Of a stretch of 7,575 nucleotides of DNA, positions 1 through 6,913 are shown in pieces. Both the position numbers and the translations under genes were made by a program. Below the pieces are notes generated by a model that was not told the origin of the DNA, did not search any database, and saw only the letters and a list, made by a program, of their open reading frames with translations. Source of the stretch: an uncultured Desulfovibrio sp. (lineage in GTDB: Bacteria; Desulfobacterota; Desulfovibrionia; Desulfovibrionales; Desulfovibrionaceae); contig USCL01000191.1 of NCBI GenBank assembly GCA_900553145.1, positions 1 to 7,575 on the forward strand, given 5' to 3'. Positions within the stretch are counted from its first letter, which is position 1, and every line of letters starts with the position of its first letter.

Positions 1-9
1 CCGAGGGGG

Positions 10-83
10 CCGGGGGGGGGGGAATGCTCCCCCCGGCAGGTCCGGGCGGCAGCCCGGCGGGTGCAGGGCGGAGCCCCGTAAAT
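10..83 (-). terminator. Tandem GC hairpins after glyA, possible terminator
   Basis: In the transcript the glyA stop is followed by three stem-loops. The first is GGGC-TCC-GCCC (66-76), the second CCGGGC-TGCC-GCCCGG (42-57), and the third a six-G stem with loop AGCATT facing a C run (17-34). None is followed by a clear U tract, so this is not a textbook intrinsic terminator. It could be a U-less terminator, a 3' end-protecting structure, or simple GC-rich spacer. The plus-strand sequence has 11 consecutive G at 12-22. Confidence 0.4.
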
Positions 84-1322
<1,239 letters not shown>

Positions 1323-1378
1323 TGGACGCTCCGATGAAAGTTTAGAGATGCAACCGCGTAGCTTGCCTGAAGAGGGAC

Positions 1379-2629
1379 TTACGCCGTGAATTTCTTGAAC
1401 AGGACGCTGCCGTTCGTGCCGCCGAAACCGAAGGAGTTCGAGAGCGCGTACTGGGGATCAAGCTTCTTGGTGCCGTCGGCCATGCAGTTGAGGTCGCATT
1501 CCGGATCAGGCGTCGTGTAGTTGATCGTACCGGGAACGTAGCCGGTGTGCAGGGCAAGCACGGAGAACAGGGCTTCCACGCCGCCGGCGGCGCCGAGCAG
1601 ATGGCCGATCTGGGACTTCGTCGCGGAGATGGGGATCTGGTAGGCGCGTTCGCCGAAGACCTGCTTGATGGCGTTGGTTTCGCAGATGTCGCCGAGATGG
1701 GTGGACGTGGCGTGCGGGTTGATGTGGTCCACCACGTCGGGGGTGACGCCCGCGTCGGCGATGGCGCGCTGCATGGCGGCGACCATGCCTTCGGCGTCGT
1801 CGCGGGGAGCGGTCATGTGGAAGGCGTCGTCGGACGAGCCCACGCCCACGATTTCGGCGTAGATGGTCGCGCCGCGCGCCTGCGCGTGCTCAAGGCTTTC
1901 CAGCATGAGGAGGCCGGCGCCTTCGCCCATGACGAAGCCGTCGCGATCCTTGTCGAAGGGGCGTGAAGCCTTTTCGGGATCGTCGTTGTGGGCGGTGGAA
2001 AGCGCCTTCAGCGCGGTGAAGCCGGAAATGCCCATCGGCGTGACGGTCGCTTCCACACCGCCGGAGATGCACGCGTCGCAGCGACCCATGACGATTTCGG
2101 TATAGGCCGCGCCGATGGCGTGCGTGCCCGAGGCGCAGGCGCTGGTGAGCACCATGTTCGCGCCCTTGGCACCCGTGGCGATGGCCACCTGGCCCGGAGC
2201 CATGTTGGAGATCAGCATGGGGATCATGAAGGGGGAAACCTTGCCCGGCCCGGCATCGACGAGGCGGGAATGGAACACTTCGATGGTGTGCAGGCCGCCG
2301 AGGCCCACGCCGAGGATGACGCTGACCCGTCCGGCGTTGTCGTCGTTGATGACGAGGCCGGAATGTTCGACCAGCATGTTGCCCGCAGCGACGGCGAACT
2401 GGACGAAGCGGTCCATGCGGCGGGCCTGTTTGGCGGGAACGCCGTAGGCTTCAGGATCGAACCCCTTGACCTCGCCGGCAATGCGGGAATCAAAGCCGGA
2501 GGCGTCAAAGAGGGTGATGGGCCCGATGCCCGACTTCCCCGCAAGAAGATTATCCCAGCTTTCAGTGACGTTGCCGCCGAGCGGCGTCAGCGCAGAGAGA
2601 CCGGTTACAACAACGCGTTTGCGGCTCAT
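1379..2629 (-). CDS. fabF: Beta-ketoacyl-ACP synthase II
   Basis: FabF condenses malonyl-ACP with a growing acyl-ACP, releasing CO2, in cytosolic type II fatty-acid synthesis. The 416-residue product has the thiolase-fold Cys-His-His triad: Cys165 in TSACASG (163-169 context), His306 in INPHATST (303-310), and His343 in KSQIGHLLGAAGG (338-350). The glycine-rich NSFGFGGTNGS lies near the C-terminus (398-408). The start chosen is the ATG at 2629, giving MSRKRVVVTG, the family's usual beginning, with GAGGG at 2634-2638 four bases upstream. A TTG six codons earlier keeps the frame open but lacks a Shine-Dalgarno and family support. The gene follows acpP by a structured 153-nt spacer and precedes glyA by 56 nt. 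The His motif reads NPHAT where most FabF proteins have NAHGT. FabB is less likely given length and overall pattern. Confidence 0.97.
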   Translation of the reverse strand: MSRKRVVVTGLSALTPLGGNVTESWDNLLAGKSGIGPITLFDASGFDSRIAGEVKGFDPEAYGVPAKQARRMDRFVQFAVAAGNMLVEHSGLVINDDNAGRVSVILGVGLGGLHTIEVFHSRLVDAGPGKVSPFMIPMLISNMAPGQVAIATGAKGANMVLTSACASGTHAIGAAYTEIVMGRCDACISGGVEATVTPMGISGFTALKALSTAHNDDPEKASRPFDKDRDGFVMGEGAGLLMLESLEHAQARGATIYAEIVGVGSSDDAFHMTAPRDDAEGMVAAMQRAIADAGVTPDVVDHINPHATSTHLGDICETNAIKQVFGERAYQIPISATKSQIGHLLGAAGGVEALFSVLALHTGYVPGTINYTTPDPECDLNCMADGTKKLDPQYALSNSFGFGGTNGSVLFKKFTA

Positions 2630-2663
2630 AATTCCCTCATGGAGCAAAAAGTGGTCGAGCGCC

Positions 2664-2680
2664 TTATGATCTGATCACAA
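2664..2680. promoter_or_regulatory. 17-bp interrupted palindrome upstream of fabF
   Basis: The sequence TTATGATCTGATCACAA is a dyad with a perfect five-base core on each side of one central base (TGATC-T-GATCA) and TT/AA outer ends. Seven of eight base pairs match. It ends 34 bp upstream of the fabF start, inside the acpP-fabF spacer. The TGATC-N-GATCA core differs from the E. coli FadR core (TGGTC-N-GACCA) by one symmetric base, which suggests a GntR/FadR-type operator. That link is inference, and a dyad of this quality could occur by chance about once in a window of this size. Confidence 0.3.
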
Positions 2681-2708
2681 GACGCCCGCTAGAATACTCT
2701 GGGCAACA

Positions 2709-2761
2709 GGAACGGAAGAAACAAAACCCGCGCGGGGCTGCCGCCTCCTCTCCCGTTTTCC
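2709..2761 (-). terminator. Terminator-like structure between acpP and fabF
   Basis: In the transcript a short hairpin CCC-GCGC-GGG (2727-2736) is followed directly by UUUUGU (down to 2721). It is enclosed by a longer imperfect stem pairing 2750-2761 with 2709-2718, about ten pairs with a two-base bulge and one G-U pair. The inner stem has only three strong pairs, so it would at most be a partial terminator. Its place, after ACP and before FabF, fits making more ACP message than FabF message. That function is inferred. Confidence 0.3.
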
Positions 2762-2782
2762 GTGCTTCGAACAAAACGAGGC

Positions 2783-3016
2783 TTAGTTCGTGTGGTTCTG
2801 CACGTAGGAGATGGCGTCCTTGACCTTCAGGATTTTCTGGGCGTCGTCGTCGGCGATTTCCACGTCAAAGGCTTCTTCCATGGCCATGATGAGTTCGGTG
2901 AGGTCGAGGGAGTCGGCGCCGAGGTCTTCAACGAAAGAGGCTTCGGGCTTCACTTCTTCGGCGGTCACGCCAAGCTGTTCCATAATGATCTTTTTGACCT
3001 GTTCTTCAACGGACAT
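2783..3016 (-). CDS. acpP: Acyl carrier protein
   Basis: ACP carries fatty-acyl intermediates as thioesters on a 4'-phosphopantetheine arm for all Fab enzymes, for PlsX, and for lipid A and other acyl-transfer pathways. The 77-residue, very acidic protein has the normal length. The attachment serine is Ser36 in DLGADSLDLTEL (31-42), followed by helix II (LTELIMAMEEAF) and the acidic DVEIADDDAQ segment. The ATG start is fixed by a strong GGGAGG eight bases upstream. It sits between fabG and fabF, separated from each by a longer spacer (118 and 153 nt) than elsewhere in the cluster, which suggests expression tuned apart from its neighbours. Identification is very secure. Confidence 0.98.
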   Translation of the reverse strand: MSVEEQVKKIIMEQLGVTAEEVKPEASFVEDLGADSLDLTELIMAMEEAFDVEIADDDAQKILKVKDAISYVQNHTN

Positions 3017-3024
3017 GGGGGAAT

Positions 3025-3030
3025 CCTCCC
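3025..3030 (-). promoter_or_regulatory. Strong ribosome binding site of acpP
   Basis: The transcript reads GGGAGG eight bases before the acpP ATG, the best Shine-Dalgarno match in the window. It is preceded by an A-rich stretch (3031-3048, with AAAAAG and AAAACC) that should stay unpaired. Together these suggest high translation initiation, as expected for the very abundant ACP. Confidence 0.7.
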
Positions 3031-3055
3031 GGTTTTGTTCTTTTTGAGTTGCAGT

Positions 3056-3127
3056 GGGGCATGGCCCCGTTCCACGTGTCGACGCTTCCGCGGAGCGGAA
3101 TCCGCCGGTTCGCGCCGCAAATGCGGC
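3056..3127 (-). other. Three small hairpins in the fabG-acpP spacer
   Basis: Between the fabG stop and the acpP ribosome binding site the transcript can form three short perfect stem-loops. They are GCCGC-ATTT-GCGGC (3127-3114), TTCCGC-TCC-GCGGAA (3100-3086) and GGGGC-CAT-GCCCC (3068-3056). None has a U tract behind it, so termination is unlikely. Possible roles are protecting the 3' end of the fabG message, or a processing point that leaves a stable acpP-containing RNA. The hairpins are seen in the sequence and the role is inferred. I see no convincing promoter in this spacer. Confidence 0.45.
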
Positions 3128-3134
3128 ACGGCGA

Positions 3135-3878
3135 CTAACAGTACATTCCGCCGTTGACGGCGATAACCTGTCCTGTAATGTATCCGGCTCCCGGCGAAGC
3201 CAGAAAAGCTACGGCATCAGCGATGTCCTGAGGCGTCCCCAGACGTTTCAGCGGGATGGCCTCGATGTAGGCGGCGCGGACGTCATCGGGCAGGCCTGCG
3301 GTCATGTCGGTTTCCACGAAACCGGGAGCGACCGCATTGACGGTGACGTTACGGCCGGCCAGCTCTTTGGCCGCGGACTTGGTCAGGCCGATGAGGCCCG
3401 CCTTGGCGGAAGCGTAGTTGATCTGCCCGGCATTGCCCATCTGTCCGACGACGGAGCTGATATTGACGATCCGCCCGTGACGCTGGCGGGTCATGATCTT
3501 GGCGGCCTCGCGGACGCAAACGAACGCGCCGCGCAGGTTGGTCTGGATGACGCGGTCAAAGTCTTCGTCTTTCATGCGCAGCATCAGGCCGTCTTTGGTG
3601 ATGCCCGCGTTGTTGACCAGCACGCCCAGCTCGACCTGATCCTTGATGTGCTCTTTGAAGAACGCCGCGACCGCTTCGGCGTCGGCGACGTCAAGGCGAA
3701 AGGCACAGGCTTTCCCGCCCGCCGCCTCGATGCTCCGGGCAACAGCTTCGGCTTCGTCAGCCTTGCTCACATAGGTGAGGTACACCTGATATCCGGCCTT
3801 CGCCAGCGTCTCCGCAATGGCCTTGCCGATACCTCTGGAGCCACCGGTCACAAGGGCGGTGGAAAGTTGTTCGCTCAT
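3135..3878 (-). CDS. fabG: 3-oxoacyl-ACP reductase
   Basis: FabG is an NADPH-dependent short-chain dehydrogenase that reduces 3-oxoacyl-ACP to 3-hydroxyacyl-ACP, the first reduction of each elongation cycle. The 247-residue product has the Rossmann TGGSRGIG (11-18), NNAG (89-92), and the catalytic set Asn114, Ser142, Tyr155 and Lys159 in the YxxxK motif. It ends VNGGMYC, close to the usual FabG tail. The start is the ATG at 3878 because AAGGTGA lies five bases upstream. A GTG nine bases earlier extends the frame by three codons, but it falls inside that Shine-Dalgarno. The gene follows fabH after 82 nt, where fabD sits in E. coli, and precedes acpP. Other SDR enzymes share the fold, but context and motifs make FabG secure. 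Confidence 0.97.
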   Translation of the reverse strand: MSEQLSTALVTGGSRGIGKAIAETLAKAGYQVYLTYVSKADEAEAVARSIEAAGGKACAFRLDVADAEAVAAFFKEHIKDQVELGVLVNNAGITKDGLMLRMKDEDFDRVIQTNLRGAFVCVREAAKIMTRQRHGRIVNISSVVGQMGNAGQINYASAKAGLIGLTKSAAKELAGRNVTVNAVAPGFVETDMTAGLPDDVRAAYIEAIPLKRLGTPQDIADAVAFLASPGAGYITGQVIAVNGGMYC

Positions 3879-3883
3879 GTCTC

Positions 3884-3890
3884 TCACCTT
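3884..3890 (-). promoter_or_regulatory. Ribosome binding site that fixes the fabG start
   Basis: The transcript reads AAGGTGA five bases before the ATG at 3878. The upstream in-frame GTG (3885-3887) lies within this motif and cannot also be the start if the motif is used. This supports the 247-residue FabG over a 250-residue form. Confidence 0.65.
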
Positions 3891-3907
3891 GATCCTGTAT
3901 TCAGCTG

Positions 3908-3946
3908 TTTGTAGCTCAAAAGAAATCAGAATTCAACACGGATACC
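3908..3946 (-). promoter_or_regulatory. Possible sigma-70 promoter in the fabH-fabG spacer
   Basis: On the coding strand a -35-like TTGAAT (3946-3941) and a -10-like TACAAA (3913-3908) are separated by exactly 17 bases. Each matches the consensus at four of six positions. The spacer is AT-rich compared with its surroundings. Transcription would begin near 3900, about 20 nt before fabG. This suggests a second start for fabG-acpP-fabF-glyA, but the matches are modest. Confidence 0.35.
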
Positions 3947-3960
3947 GGCCGGAAACCCGG

Positions 3961-4965
3961 CTAGAATTCCAGTAATGCGGCTCCCCATGTGAAGCCTCCG
4001 CCAAAGGCGCTCAGCAGCACCCGGGACCCGGGACGGATACGGCCCTGCGCGCAGGCATCGCCGATGCCCAGCGGTATGGAGGCCGCCGATGTGTTGCCGT
4101 ATTCGTCAAGATTGACGAATACCTTATCCTTTCCGAGCTTGAGGCGGTCTCCCACGGCTTCGATGATGCGGAGGTTTGCCTGGTGCGGAATGAACAGGTC
4201 GACGTCTTCGAGCGCCAGCCCGTTGCCTTCCAGCAGTTCGGAGCAAACGGCGGAGAGGCTGCGGACCGCCTGCTTGAAGACTTCGCGCCCCTGCATCTGA
4301 AGGTAGAAATCATCCTGAATGGGATCGCCGATCTTGTAGTTGCGGTTCGTCCCGCCGCCGACGGTAAGCAGGGGATACTGCCTTCCGTCCGCGCCGCACC
4401 GCACATCCCGGAGGCGGGGGGCCGAAGGCAGGCAGCTGCGGGGCGTTCCGGCCTCACCGTTCGTCAGCACGGCGGCCGCGGCACCGTCGCCGAACAAGAT
4501 GCAGGTCGTGCGATCTTCCCAGTTGAGGCGACGGGTGAAGGCTTCCGAGCCCACAAGCAGGACTTTGGCCTCGGGCTTTCCCGCAAGGATGCCTTTCGCC
4601 ACGTCCAGCCCGTAGACGAAGCCGGTGCAGGCCGCGTTGAGGTCGAACGCCATCGCGCCGTGCGAGCCGATTTTGCCGCTGATGATGCAGGCCGTGCTCG
4701 GGCACAGGTAATCGGGCGTACACGTCGCCGTCAGAACATGCGTGATGTCTTGAGCCGCGATGCCAGCATCTTCAAGAGCTTTAAGCGCCGCTTCCGTGCC
4801 CGCGTCGGAGCCGTTTTCGTCGTCCGCCAGCATGTGCCGGGCCTTGATCCCGGTCCTGCTGACGATCCATTCGTCGTTGGTATCCACCAGCGACATCAAG
4901 TCGACGTTCGTGATCCGCTTGGTCGGAACATACGTCCCCAAGCCTTGAATATGGATTGCTGTCAT
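3961..4965 (-). CDS. fabH: Beta-ketoacyl-ACP synthase III
   Basis: FabH starts fatty-acid synthesis by condensing an acyl-CoA primer (acetyl-CoA or a branched primer) with malonyl-ACP to give acetoacetyl-ACP. The 334-residue protein has the Cys-His-Asn triad: Cys113 in LNAACTGF, His261 in PHQANLRI (260-267), and Asn291 in GNTSAASIPL. The C-terminal FGGGFTWGAALL is typical. The N-terminus (MTAIHIQGLGTYVPTK) supports the ATG start, although no good Shine-Dalgarno precedes it; the 27 bases after plsX offer only weak purine matches, so coupling to plsX translation is likely. Residues 172-195 hold a somewhat long, Cys-containing loop (RSCLPSAPR) before DVRCGADG. It is shorter than chain-forming synthases such as FabF. 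Primer choice cannot be read from the sequence. Confidence 0.97.
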   Translation of the reverse strand: MTAIHIQGLGTYVPTKRITNVDLMSLVDTNDEWIVSRTGIKARHMLADDENGSDAGTEAALKALEDAGIAAQDITHVLTATCTPDYLCPSTACIISGKIGSHGAMAFDLNAACTGFVYGLDVAKGILAGKPEAKVLLVGSEAFTRRLNWEDRTTCILFGDGAAAAVLTNGEAGTPRSCLPSAPRLRDVRCGADGRQYPLLTVGGGTNRNYKIGDPIQDDFYLQMQGREVFKQAVRSLSAVCSELLEGNGLALEDVDLFIPHQANLRIIEAVGDRLKLGKDKVFVNLDEYGNTSAASIPLGIGDACAQGRIRPGSRVLLSAFGGGFTWGAALLEF

Positions 4966-4992
4966 GCTGTGTCCGTGCGTTTGTGAGGAGGG

Positions 4993-6033
4993 CTAACAGG
5001 AACGGCCGAAACGGGTCAGTTCCTCATTGGCGCAGATGGTTTCCATCAGGCGCTTGTTGGTCTCTTTCTCGACGAACAGGGTCGCCATGCGGGTCGCGTT
5101 GCAAATGGCCTTGGCATTGGAACGGCCGTGGCAGACGATGGAGATGTTCTGAAGGCCGAGCAACGGGGCTCCGCCGTATTCGGCGTAGTCCACCACTTTG
5201 GCGAAGCGTCTGAACGCGGACTTGGCCAGCAGGCTGCCCAGCTTGGGCAGAAAGCCGGAATTGAGCAGTTCGCGCTTAAGCACGCGGCTCAGGGACAAGC
5301 CCAACCCTTCGCTGAGCTTCAGGGCCACGTTGCCGACGAAACCGTCGCAGACGGCTACGTCCATTTCGCCGGTGAAGAGATCGCGCCCTTCGATATTGCC
5401 GCTGAAATTGAGGTTCTGAGCCATCTTGAACAGCTCGTACGCCTCCTTCACCTGGCTGTTGCCCTTGCCTTCCTCTTCGCCGATGCTGAGAAGGCCCACG
5501 CGGGGGGATTCCTTGTTGAGGATGTCCCGGGCGAAGGCGTCGCCCATCAGGCCGAATTGAAAGATGTTGTAGGGCTTGCAATCGACGGTGGCGCCCACGT
5601 CCAGCAGGACGACGGGTTCCTTTTCCGTGGGGAGGAGCGACGCGAGGGCGGGGCGTTCCACGCCGGGGATGCGGCCCATGATGAACATGCCGCACGCGAC
5701 GGAGGCCCCGGAGTGGCCGGCACTGACGACGCCCTGGGCCGCGCCGTCGCGCACAAGGCGGCAGGCGACCTGAATGGAGGCGTTCTTTTTCCGGCGCAGG
5801 ATGTCCGAAGGCTTTTCGTCCATGCCCGCGACTTCCGGGGCATGGACGATTTCCAGATCCACCCCCGAGGGGGAGAGTCTGTTCAGTTCGCCGTCGAGGA
5901 TAGCCTCGTTCCCGACAAGGAGAATCTTGGCCCCGGTTTGGCGGGCGGCCTCAATCGCTCCGGGGACGACCACGGAAGGACCGAGATCGCCTCCCATGGC
6001 GTCGACGGCGATAACGGTCTTATTGCTGCTCAT
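4993..6033 (-). CDS. plsX: Phosphate acyltransferase (acyl-ACP:phosphate)
   Basis: PlsX makes acyl-phosphate from acyl-ACP and inorganic phosphate. Acyl-phosphate is the donor that PlsY uses to acylate glycerol-3-phosphate at the membrane, so PlsX links fatty-acid synthesis to phospholipids. The 346-residue protein has the family's normal length. It begins MSSNKTVIAVDAMGGD, with DAMGGD at 11-16, SAGHSGA at 104-110, LDVGATVDCKP at 144-154, and a C-terminal half with CDGFVGNVALK (229-239) and EYGGAPLLG (285-293). The ATG at 6033 is chosen because this N-terminus fits the family; the frame is open further upstream but there it runs through rpmF. It overlaps rpmF by 14 nt, which implies coupled translation. 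Two conserved Asn positions differ here: GNTGA is GHSGA, and DVGAN is DVGAT. Identification is secure. Confidence 0.96.
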   Translation of the reverse strand: MSSNKTVIAVDAMGGDLGPSVVVPGAIEAARQTGAKILLVGNEAILDGELNRLSPSGVDLEIVHAPEVAGMDEKPSDILRRKKNASIQVACRLVRDGAAQGVVSAGHSGASVACGMFIMGRIPGVERPALASLLPTEKEPVVLLDVGATVDCKPYNIFQFGLMGDAFARDILNKESPRVGLLSIGEEEGKGNSQVKEAYELFKMAQNLNFSGNIEGRDLFTGEMDVAVCDGFVGNVALKLSEGLGLSLSRVLKRELLNSGFLPKLGSLLAKSAFRRFAKVVDYAEYGGAPLLGLQNISIVCHGRSNAKAICNATRMATLFVEKETNKRLMETICANEELTRFGRSC

Positions 6034-6211
6034 CGGCGGTCTTCTGCTCGACGACCTGGCGACCGCGGTAGGTGCCGCAGCTGGGGCAGGCAGCGTGGGG
6101 AACCGTGGGGGCTCCGCAGGTGCAGTATACAACGGTGGGGGTGGCCACGCGATCGTGGGACCGGCGCATGCCCTTCTTGGAATGGGACTTCTTATTTTGC
6201 TGTACGGCCAT
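6020..6211 (-). CDS. rpmF: 50S ribosomal protein L32
   Basis: L32 is a small basic protein of the large ribosomal subunit. The 63-residue product starts MAVQQNKKSHSKKGMRRSHD, the hallmark L32 N-terminus, followed by a zinc-ribbon region and TYRGRQV. The ATG at 6211 has a perfect AAGGAG seven bases upstream. The cysteines are C30, C32, C42 and C45. The second pair has the normal C-x2-C spacing, but the first is C-x-C rather than the usual C-x2-C. The gene lies between the DUF177 gene and plsX, the arrangement known from E. coli (yceD-rpmF-plsX). It overlaps plsX by 14 nt, and its leader holds two inverted repeats. It is a short gene with no sign of damage. Confidence 0.97.
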   Translation of the reverse strand: MAVQQNKKSHSKKGMRRSHDRVATPTVVYCTCGAPTVPHAACPSCGTYRGRQVVEQKTADEQQ

Positions 6212-6229
6212 GACGGCACTCCTTAGGAT

Positions 6230-6304
6230 TCGGCATGGTGCCGAGGGTTTGGCTCTGTCGCCTGTTGATGCGGCTCCGGATGGCATAGCCCAATACGCCC
6301 GGAG
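6230..6304 (-). promoter_or_regulatory. Structured leader before rpmF
   Basis: The 115-nt gap between the DUF177 gene and rpmF holds two inverted repeats. One is a hairpin TCGGCA-CCA-TGCCGA (6244-6230), six perfect pairs, ending five bases before the rpmF Shine-Dalgarno (6224-6219). The other pairs CTCCGG (6304-6299) with CCGGAG (6279-6274) around 19 bases. Neither has a U tract, so they are not terminators. They could affect rpmF translation or RNA processing. The function is unknown. Confidence 0.35.
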
Positions 6305-6326
6305 ACACAAGGTTCGGCGGCAAAAT

Positions 6327-6893
6327 CTAGTTCTTTTTCACTTTCAGACCCCGGAGGGCCGCAAGACGGGGATCGCCTTCGTCCCGCACGCAGGAACAGG
6401 AACCTTCGTTCCGGTTTTTCCCGCAGTCGGGGCACAACCCCTTGCAATCAGGCTTGCACAGAGGACGTACCGGAAGGGCGAGCACAAACTCTTCCCAGAG
6501 CAGGCCGGCCAGATTGATCTCCGGCGCGCCGTCCACCAGCTTGACGATGAGCTCGTCGGCCTCGCTGTCGAACGGCTTTTCTTTGCCGTTGCGCGGTTCC
6601 GGCTCGTCATCCGCCTGTGGGAACGGCTCGAAGCTGTCGAAACTGCTGTCGATGATCAGATGGGCGTCTTCGGCGCAACGGTTACAGGGAACGACGACCT
6701 CTCCCTTCAGGTTCCCGCGCACAAGGCAGCCGTCTTCCTGAGGAAGGAGAGTAACCGTGCCCACAAGAGGCTGGACGACGCGGCAATCCATGCCGCATTC
6801 CTTCATGGGGATCGACCAAATGGCCGGATCGTCCACGACGACCGTCTTTCCTTCAGGGGCGATGTTGTTCAGTGCAATCCGTAGTTCAGCCAT
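6327..6893 (-). CDS. YceD/DUF177 family protein (23S rRNA accumulation protein)
   Basis: This 188-residue acidic protein belongs by pattern and position to the DUF177/YceD family, which is encoded just upstream of rpmF in many bacteria and has been linked to 23S rRNA accumulation in bacteria and plants. Its molecular activity is not settled. Visible signs are VPCNRC (C70-x2-C73), an acidic middle stretch (about 88-112), a Cys-rich segment with C146, C150, C154, C157, C166 and C168 (including GLCPDCGKN), and the closing DPRLAALRGLK (174-184). The Cys-rich part could bind zinc, which is inferred. The ATG has GAGG five bases upstream. The TTGACA promoter at 6942-6914 makes it the first gene of the proposed operon. 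The family call is strong and the function weak. Confidence 0.9.
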   Translation of the reverse strand: MAELRIALNNIAPEGKTVVVDDPAIWSIPMKECGMDCRVVQPLVGTVTLLPQEDGCLVRGNLKGEVVVPCNRCAEDAHLIIDSSFDSFEPFPQADDEPEPRNGKEKPFDSEADELIVKLVDGAPEINLAGLLWEEFVLALPVRPLCKPDCKGLCPDCGKNRNEGSCSCVRDEGDPRLAALRGLKVKKN

Positions 6894-6913
6894 GATAACC
6901 TCGTGAACGGGAC

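Noticed and set aside
2626..2640. A four-codon upstream frame (Met-Arg-Glu-Leu) overlapping the fabF start
   Set aside because: It has no ribosome binding site of its own, and the AGG it contains is the fabF Shine-Dalgarno; likely accidental.
2664..2680. Reading the fabF dyad as a CRP/FNR/HcpR-type site (TGTGA...TCACA)
   Set aside because: The half-site spacing is one base short (N5 instead of N6) and one half reads TCATA; the match is poorer than to a GntR-type core.
6034..6219. A 62-residue N-terminal extension of PlsX
   Set aside because: The extension runs through rpmF in another frame, is Pro/Ala-rich and unlike PlsX; the ATG at 6033 gives the family's normal N-terminus.
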